From Euleptes europaea (taxonomy: Eukaryota; Chordata; Lepidosauria; Squamata; Sphaerodactylidae), in NCBI RefSeq assembly GCF_029931775.1, contig NC_079316.1:66218064-66282063 (forward strand): a stretch of DNA of 64,000 nt, given 5' to 3'. Numbering within the stretch: the first letter of the stretch is position 1; each line of letters opens with the position of its first letter. This document shows positions 48,501 to 57,500 of the stretch, piece by piece. The notes beneath the pieces are model-generated. The model did not search any database. It was given only the letters and a program-made list of their open reading frames with translations, and was not told the DNA's origin. The position numbers were made by a program, and so were the translations under genes.

Positions 48501-51500
48501 TGAGGTGGCTTAATCACTTCAAGAGCCTTTGCTAGGGCAGAAGACATAGCGGTCAGCTGGTTCCTGATCTGCTCAGAAGGCATGCTTTGCAGCTGTGGTC
48601 CAAGAGGAGCATCTTCCCGAGTACAGTAATTCAAATCTGATCCAAAACTCAGTGTTCGAGTAGTGTGATCAATACGAACCTTTTAACATTTGAAGGTAAA
48701 CACTATTTATTTATATCTTTGGACAATATTCTGTAGTCTATTTTTATAGTTGTGTTTAACGTTTTCAACTAGCATTTTTCCCACATTACTAACACTGAGT
48801 GCTGAGATTAACTCAGCATATATGATTTATCCTACTTAAATGAAATGGTAAAAAATGACAGATTAAATTAGACTGGATCTTTAGAAGTTCATGAAATGAA
48901 TCTCTACACTTTTCCTGAACAGCACACCCCAAGCTGCTCTTGATTAATAGGGGACCCCCAGGAATACAGCAGGATACAGGTCAGAGAGCTGAAACATTGG
49001 GGGGGAGGTTGGAAATAGTGTAATTCATTCCCTCCCGTCTTGTGCAAGCTCTCTGACTAACAAAGCAAGAGCTTGTGCAACACTGCATGCTTGTGTGTTT
49101 TCTACGAATTCCCCCCTTCTTACTGCAGCTCCCTATGGCACATCCCACTCCTTTCCTTCTATTAATAAGCTCTTTTGCCCAGATTATACTGGATCAGTAT
49201 CTGTCAACAGAAAAGACATAATCCAGAGTTCAGCAAGAAGCCAATATCTAATCAAGATAGGCATGATCAAAAGATCCGCCACCCTCTGAGCACAAAATAA
49301 TATAACACAGTCTCTCTTGCATCAGACTTGGCAACATCAAAAATGACCCAAGAATGGGGTTTTGGCAAAGCACCTCAATTCTGCGGACAGTAAAACATCC
49401 AGTCTGCTGAGTGTGAAAGCACATGTGACTAAGGACTGTAAGAAAATTTAAGTATGAGGGAAGGAATGGAAAGCCCTAGTGCAAAAGTAGAACATACGAG
49501 CCTTGCACACAACTGCACAGTAACATGGTACAAATTGATTAACCACTTTTTGATTATCCTCAGTGCTTCCTGATAGGCCACATTCCTAATCACAATGAGG
49601 AAAGACCAAGGGTCACATATATTTCATACGTAAGAGTCTATCATCTGAAAGCTTCTCCCAAACTGTTCTGAAAATATCTTCCTTAAACAGATGTAAGACT
49701 ACCCCCTGTCCCCTGGGCATATCCCACTCTGTTCCAAAAAGCTCTCCAGTCCAGAGGAACAGCTTTGCAAGAGGGGAAGAGGGAGATTTATTTTGGGAAT
49801 TTGTTCCATTCGTGAATTATTGCATCCTATCTATTATCTTTAATTACCTAAATATTAAATTTCTAATTATTTTTCTATAAAGGTGGCTTCTGCATGCCCA
49901 GTCAACTGACTAAATATTTTTGTAAAAGTTTGCATCAACTAAAAACAATATTTAATAATAAATTAGCCCAGTTTTCCTTGTTTGCATCTAAAAGAACAAA
50001 ACAGTTTCACACTTGAACAGGTTTCAACAAGTTTCAATCCATGATCTCAGATTCACTTAAAGAACAAAGCATTTGAACATTTTTGAAGATTACTGTTATC
50101 GCACTTACTTGCAAGTCACAGTGCCTAGCTGCATCTACTATTGCACGTTCCAGTTGGAAAGCATCAACAAAAGGAACCAGAGTAGTCAGACGAGAAAAGT
50201 CGATGCTTTGATAAATTTGGGCCACCTGCATAACAGATGAATATTCAACTTTTTCCCATTAATAATTCTAAATGAGCAAAAATACTTGTGAAAGTTAACC
50301 TCATCAACGTTTACGCTACAGCTTAAACATTAACAATAATTACTGATCAACATTTACGGAAAACGTATGGTTTCAGAATGCATTTAAAAGGGCCTGATAA
50401 TTCTACCAAGCAGCTAGCATGTATGAAAGAGACTGGCAGGAGTCACTATTTACAGCAACACTGCTAATTAGCTTTCAAATTGTTCTTTTCGCACATCAGA
50501 AATAACACTGCTTACCAATGCAAAGAAAAGCAGGTCAATGAAATGTGCATTTGAAAAAGCAAGGTGTGAAAGGGCTGGATCCTTCTGCTGGACAAGATGC
50601 TGCCTTCTGTTGCAAGAGGCTCTGCTGATGGAGTAGGCGAAAGGGCACTGCCGCCTACTTCTTCCCCACCTCACTGCATGCCACCTATATTTTATCTGTA
50701 TGGGTCCACCAACATCTAGTGTTCTTTTAGGCATTCACAAGAAGCTGCTAGGGAATGGGGAAAGCAGGAAATATCATCGGTGCCTTTTGTTGGTGCTGCA
50801 CAGATCCAACTGAAACATTCTGAATTCAAAAAATGCCTGATACAAGGTATGTATGAATGATTCAGCTAGTTGGGTGTACGAATGGTTAAAAATACCTCAT
50901 ATAAATTTTTAAAAAAATAATTGAAAGGATGCTGGCAAACAGGCTATTGGCTTCCCCAAGCACTTTTCACATTGAGTGGTGGAGGACTGATGTGAGCCAA
51001 TTATTTATTTATAATATTTGTCTGGATTTCTATCCTGCCCTCAACCCCCGGCCAGGCTGGGCTCAGGGCGGGTAACAACACAATAATACAAAATCACAAT
51101 ATAACGATTAAAACTCTTAAAACATACAATGAATTACCATTAACTCTTAAAATACCAGAATATAAAATTTCAACAGATGGCGCCCTATCAAAAACCACCA
51201 GCCGCTGAGGGCCTGGTAGAGCAGACAGTTCCCCACATAATTAAATAAGATGGATGCGGTTTGGGAGGAGGGTTGGGAGGCCAGCACCGACAGCAACCTG
51301 CAGCTGCCCTTAGTTGTAGGTAGGCCTGGTGAAATAATTCCTTCTTGCAGGCCCTGGGGAATGCCGATTAGAAAATTCGAGAACTTCAACTGGTTTGATG
51401 CTGGTTATTTCATGTGAAACTTAGGGCAATGATCCTTTTAATATGGCTTCCAAGCACTGTTTCTGTGCTGCTTACAGAACGCAGCAGAACAGTTGCAAAC

Positions 51501-54500
51501 TATTTTTTAACAGTTCGGGATTTTATTGTTAAGTTTAACGGCAGAGTGCACAAGGCAAAAAGCAGCTAGCTCATCAGTTACTCACCAAGGCCTTGCAACC
51601 AAAGCAACAGAGCTACTGCTGTCTTAACAGTTGTTCCCATATTGCTTTCTGGTGAAAACATAACTTCTTAGCATGACAGGGCAGATCACGTTGATAGGTA
51701 CCACTCTAGTAACACACCTCCTAGCAAAGCAAACGTTGCTACCACCTGGGCAGAAGCTGCAGCTATTACTAGGAAGAGCATGGAATCATCACAAATTGCA
51801 ACCACCATGTTGCTCATTTAATGTTGAAATTGGGCATGAGAGATCAACTGTTAATCACACCAAACAACAACAACCTAGTTAAATCCGTTATACATGGGTG
51901 CAATTAAAATAAAGATAATTTTAAAAGATCTGAATCAATAGAACAGAACTACACTTCTGTACTTGATGGTTGTTTTTTTAGATACAAAGAAATTCAGAAT
52001 AAAAGTTACCTCGACCATACACTACTTTCAAAACCTTGTTTATAATCATACCTGCTGAAGCAGTCTGAGGATGGTATTGTTTTGCAGATGAGGGATATAC
52101 AACTGCAGTTCTGGTTCTTTTTCAGATTGGTCTCTTACCCAGTTTAGAACCTATACAGAATCATTCAGAGGCTTATAAGACACCAGGGCTAGTTCAACAA
52201 TATAACATTCTAAAAGCACACCACCCACTCACTCACACACAGACACAGTTCTTCCCAAATGCTTGCTAGAAAGAACCATTTTAATATTCAAGTTAGAAAC
52301 TCACATATCTTGGCCAATGAAACTTTAGCAATACTGCAAAAGGTACATTTCCAAGCTTCTGAGACCATGAGAATTTTGATAGCCAAGATCTGGTTGCTTC
52401 TAATTTGCATGCTGTAATTGCTCAAAAGAGTTCATTTGGAAGGACTCAAGTAAGTAAATCTAAAGAATCCTTTAAACTTATTCAGAAAATTATTCTCTCT
52501 TCCATTTTAAAGATGTTCAGAAAATATTTTTCTAGTTTAATCACTAGTGTGCCTTTTTTGATTTTTCACAATGGGTACATCAAGTTCAGTTTTGTTTGAA
52601 GGTGACTGACAGTGATGACTAACATTTACCACACTGCTAATTTACCTTCATCTATTATCTAGCACATCAGAAATATCTTTGTTCTTAAATGTACTAAGAA
52701 CAAGACAATGAAATGTGCTTTAATCCATACAATTCAAAACAACTCTCTCAGTACATGTCCACTAATAGATAATTATTCAATTTTCTGGCTAACAGATACC
52801 ACAATAAGCCACTTAAATACAGACTTGAATATCACTTCTCCTAGTACAATGAAGAAGTCTTTCAACAGCTATTTTTAATTTGTATGACCAGGTAGTTTAA
52901 TACTTTGTAGTGTGCACATGATTTCAAATTAATCCATAATGCAGGCCTTGACAAATTTTCACTTTAGGAGGCACCCAAAAGTTTATGTCTAATCACCAAA
53001 AGCATTATACACAAGCGACAATCAAATATGATAAAGAAATAGCCACAGGACAAAATAGAATAAGAAGCAATAAGAAGCCCTCAGGGTGGAACTATGTGTG
53101 ACACAGATTCTCACCCTCCCACTTGAAGCTTCAGAAGCAGCGATTTAAAGAGGCAGATTTTAGAAGGAGCTATTTAAATCCTTAATTTTTGTCCACCAAT
53201 AATCATTTGCAAAATTCAAAATTCATTATCTCCAAGCTGCTTTTACATCTGCTTGGGAAAATGTACAAGGATACACAAGTTTCCCAGACAGGGATAAAAG
53301 CAGCTGAGAAGGGGAGTGCTTTGCTGTAAGGAAAACAGGCACAGAAGTGTTAAGTACCCCTCCCTGGCTAGTCATCCCCCTTAAATTGCTGACCCTCCAG
53401 GTAAAACCTGTTTTTAAGAACCTCAGGGACAAAATAATAATGGAACAGCACACAGTGTTCCACCCAACAATTTCAAAAAGGACTACATGCAAGTGAAATA
53501 GAAGTCCACCCTTTTAAAAAAGTTTTCACCATTTACCTTACAAACACGACCACATAACTTCAGTGGGTGAAAATCTACTTCCAGCCAGTTATAAAGTTCC
53601 TTCACTTCTGGAACAACATACTGTACTACATTGAATCTCACCTATGAAAAAAATATGGAAGGTTGTTATTTTTAGTTAAAGAAGATTGCTACACAGCATT
53701 ACTGCAATGCTAATATCAACAAGGTTTTAAGCAAATAACTAACAGTGCAATCCTAAAGAGAGTTACTCCAGACTAAGCCCATTCATTTCAATGGGCTCAG
53801 ACTGGAGTAACTCTATATAGGGTTGCGCTGTTAGCCAATTAAAATTATTAGGACAGTTAAGGAGTACTTTCCACTTGCAAGCATCATGATGAGGACATGC
53901 ATCTTCAGCTGCAACAATGCGTCACCTCTACAGTTAAGATTACTTGAGGAAGCAAGGAGACAGTCATACCTTATGTTCCCTGGGAAATGTATACCTCTAG
54001 TTCTATCTAGTGTCGCAGCCCTGACAGACTGCAAGTATAGGGACAAAGTTAGAATCAGAGAGAACTAAAGAAGCCAGTAACTTTTACTAACATTTAAAAG
54101 TTATCAGAATATTCTTCAGTTCTTCCCCAAGTGTCATTCACACTGAAGCGGGTCGTGCTGTTGGTGACTGGGCTCTTAGAAAGGACCACTTCCTAAGAAG
54201 TGATATGTTACCTTATTCACCAGCCACCAAAGCAGGACTCAACGATTTTACCTACTTTATGAAAAGCAAGTCTTTTTATTGATATACTTCTAGTAAAAAT
54301 GTGTAAATGCAAATTACAAAGTCTTATCACTCTGTTACAATATATGCAGTGACAATGTATTCAGTTACAATGTATGCAGTAAAAGCATTGCATACTATTC
54401 AGCTTTAAAATCCAACTTTAAAATATAATAGTCAAATAAATCTGATTCAGTTTAAAGTATCTAATTCACAATATCTAGAATAATAAGTCAAAACCATACA

Positions 54501-57500
54501 TACCAGTATCTTCTGAGAGACTCTGATTGAGCTCTGAAAATCTAGTCTTACTGTGCCTGTATATATACTGTTTCAAACTCCTTGAAGAGGAGGTAGAAAA
54601 GAACTGCACATCTATTATCTAGAAGGGTGCTATAACCCTGTAGCAGGCATATACTAAATTGCATCACTTAGTGTGCTAAGTAGCTCCACTTGGTGAGCTA
54701 AGTTGCTCCACTTATATGACCATATTTGACATCCATATCCTCTTTGTCATTTTACTTAACTATAAACTATTATTTTTAAGATTTGTAATAACTCTATATT
54801 ACTCAAATTTAACACCATTTTCCTTACTAGCACAAGACGCATTTAATACATTCATTTGTAAATCAATAGTATAATGTTAACACATTTAAATCATAAAACA
54901 CAAATATATGCTTACATTGCATAAGTTAGCCTTGGCTAGCCTTGTAGTTTAGAGTATAAAAATCATGTCCTGTAACCTTGTAGGGTGAAAATATCCCCTA
55001 TAGCCTTGTGAGGGAAGAACATCCCTTATAGCCTTGTGGGGGGAGAAAGACAATCTATAACTGATAAGATATGAAGACAGCTATTAAAGTAGTGGTGGTC
55101 TTCACCTATTATCTTGAAGGGCATCCTTGAAAAGGGTAAAATCCCTCTACTGTAAGGCCTTGAAAAGGGTAGAAAGTTCCGCACTGAAAGACCTTAAAAG
55201 TGTAAAGAAAGAATCCTCCTGACAGATGGCAGGAGTATTTTAGAAACCAGCTAAATGAAGCCAGAGGCTTTTGTTCTTCCTTTAGTTTGAAAATAACTAA
55301 ACCTTCAGTTATATAACTGTCTGTATATGTAGTGTTAGTTTTATGTTATAATGAATAATTCTGCACATGTACAACAAATTTATGTGCTGTAACATGTCAG
55401 AGACTATGACAACGCAACTTTTGACCGATACAAACAACCTAAAAGTTATTTTCTAAATATTACTAACCATGTCATTAATAAGAGAGATTCGTGTAGGAGG
55501 GGCCTGAAGTCCCAGAAGTGTTGCTAATCGCCGTTGCTTTTCAACAATTATGCCATCCATGTCCAAAAGACGAGCAATGTCAGTTCGTTCAGGAGTTATT
55601 GGGATTGACAGAGTGGCCAAGAGGACTCTTGTTGACATCCTGCCAACAAAAGATTGGAGAAACAAACTAAGAATAGCATTGCTTCATTCACTGTTTACTT
55701 TTTCTCTTTTACACCATCAACTGTACAATCCTAAGTAGGTCTACTTGGATCAGGCTTACTCCCAGGAAAGCATTCTTAGGATTGACCCACAAGCCTCTTT
55801 ATCTTTTCATTCAACATGCCAAACCTAAAGACTTTTAGAAATTTAGAATGCAACTTCTAAGATACCGTAACATAAGAAGAATGTGCTGTCAAGTCAAGTT
55901 GCAACTGATTCAGTGACTCCAACCACGGGGTATTCAAGGCACAAGGTGAGCAGAGGTGGTTTGCCTTTGCCTTCCTCCGCATAGGAACCCCAGTCTTTGT
56001 TGGTGGTCTCCCCTCAAAGTACTGATCATGACTGACCTTGCTTCGCATCCAAGCTCAGGCCAAACTGAACTACCTGGGCTGCTCATACTATAACATATCA
56101 TGGGGACTATCATAAATAACAACCCCACACACAAATATTTGCCCACCTCTGCATCTCGTCCTGTGTGAGATTCTTTCGCATTTCCCTTGAGAGATGGTAA
56201 AGACGATGAAGTGTGGAAGCATGAAAAAGTGCATTTCCTGATTTCCAGAATACGGTAGAAACTTTGTGGTAATAATTTGCCATCAGCTGGGGCTTTGGAG
56301 GTTTTTTGGACAAGGAGAACAGTCCGTGTATATCCTCCACTGCTTTGAAGGCTTCCTGAAAGGGGAGGAAAAATGCATGGCGGTTGGAGTGGTGGTTGGA
56401 GAAGGGAAGAAATGAGATGATGCAAGTTTACTAAAATCTAAGCACGATTCATTGTAAACTCCTATAGTCTTATATCCAAATGTGTTTAGGGCTATGCTGT
56501 AAAATTTACTCTGCATCTGTGAAGCTCTCTTCGTTATGAATCTTATAAAGCATGAAAGCAGATTTTAAAGTTAACGAGGCTGAGGACATAAAGAAAAAGA
56601 TGTCATCGGCAAAAACACACACCTGCCATAGCTCCATGCTGATAGCACTGTCCAGCTGTACGAGCCTGGTTTCCAAGTGCATTGACTGACTCTCTGGATT
56701 ATTGAGGTTGATGGCTGTACTTTGATTGTGATGCCGTTGAATCTGACCCAAATGCATTCTCAGATTGTCACAGAGTTTGCGAAATTCAGCCTTACGAGTG
56801 TACTGCAAACAGAACTTGAAAGCTGCAAAAATAAATTATTCCAAGTATTAAATATTTTAACAACTGAAAAGATATACAAGAGCAGGAGTCCAGTAGCACC
56901 TTAAAGACTAACAAAACTTCTGGCAGGGTAGGAGCTTTTGTGAGTCATAGCTCACTTCTGCAAAAGCTTATACCCTGCCAGAAATTTTGTTAGTCTTTAA
57001 GGTGCTACTGGGCTCTTACTCTTTTCTACTGCTGCAGACAGACGAACATGGCTACCCATCGTGATCAGCTGAAAAGATAGTTTGACATGCTGAAAACAAG
57101 CACGTATCAATTCTCAAAAACATCTTGTTCTTAGAAAAACTTGTATTATTTTTGAGAAAGTAGTGGAAAGGCATGCATTATTAAAATGGGATTGTTTTTT
57201 CTAAAATAATAAGGTTCTGAATTTTTTTTTAGTTCTGGCTCACCCACCACCTGATGAATTAATTAATTAATTAATTAATTAATATATAATTAAGCAACGC
57301 TTCAAGGATCCCAAACTTTTAAAACTCTACTTTTAAAAAGGATGCATAAGTTTCACAGTAATTCCAATTTTACCTTGTTGTGCAATATCATGGTAGAGGC
57401 GCTCCACTCTAGAATTGTTTCTAAGAAGGTCCAGGCATTGCCTGTATGACTCCCATAGAAATTTAACCCAGGGTGTCAGAAGTAGCCGATCAGTACGATC

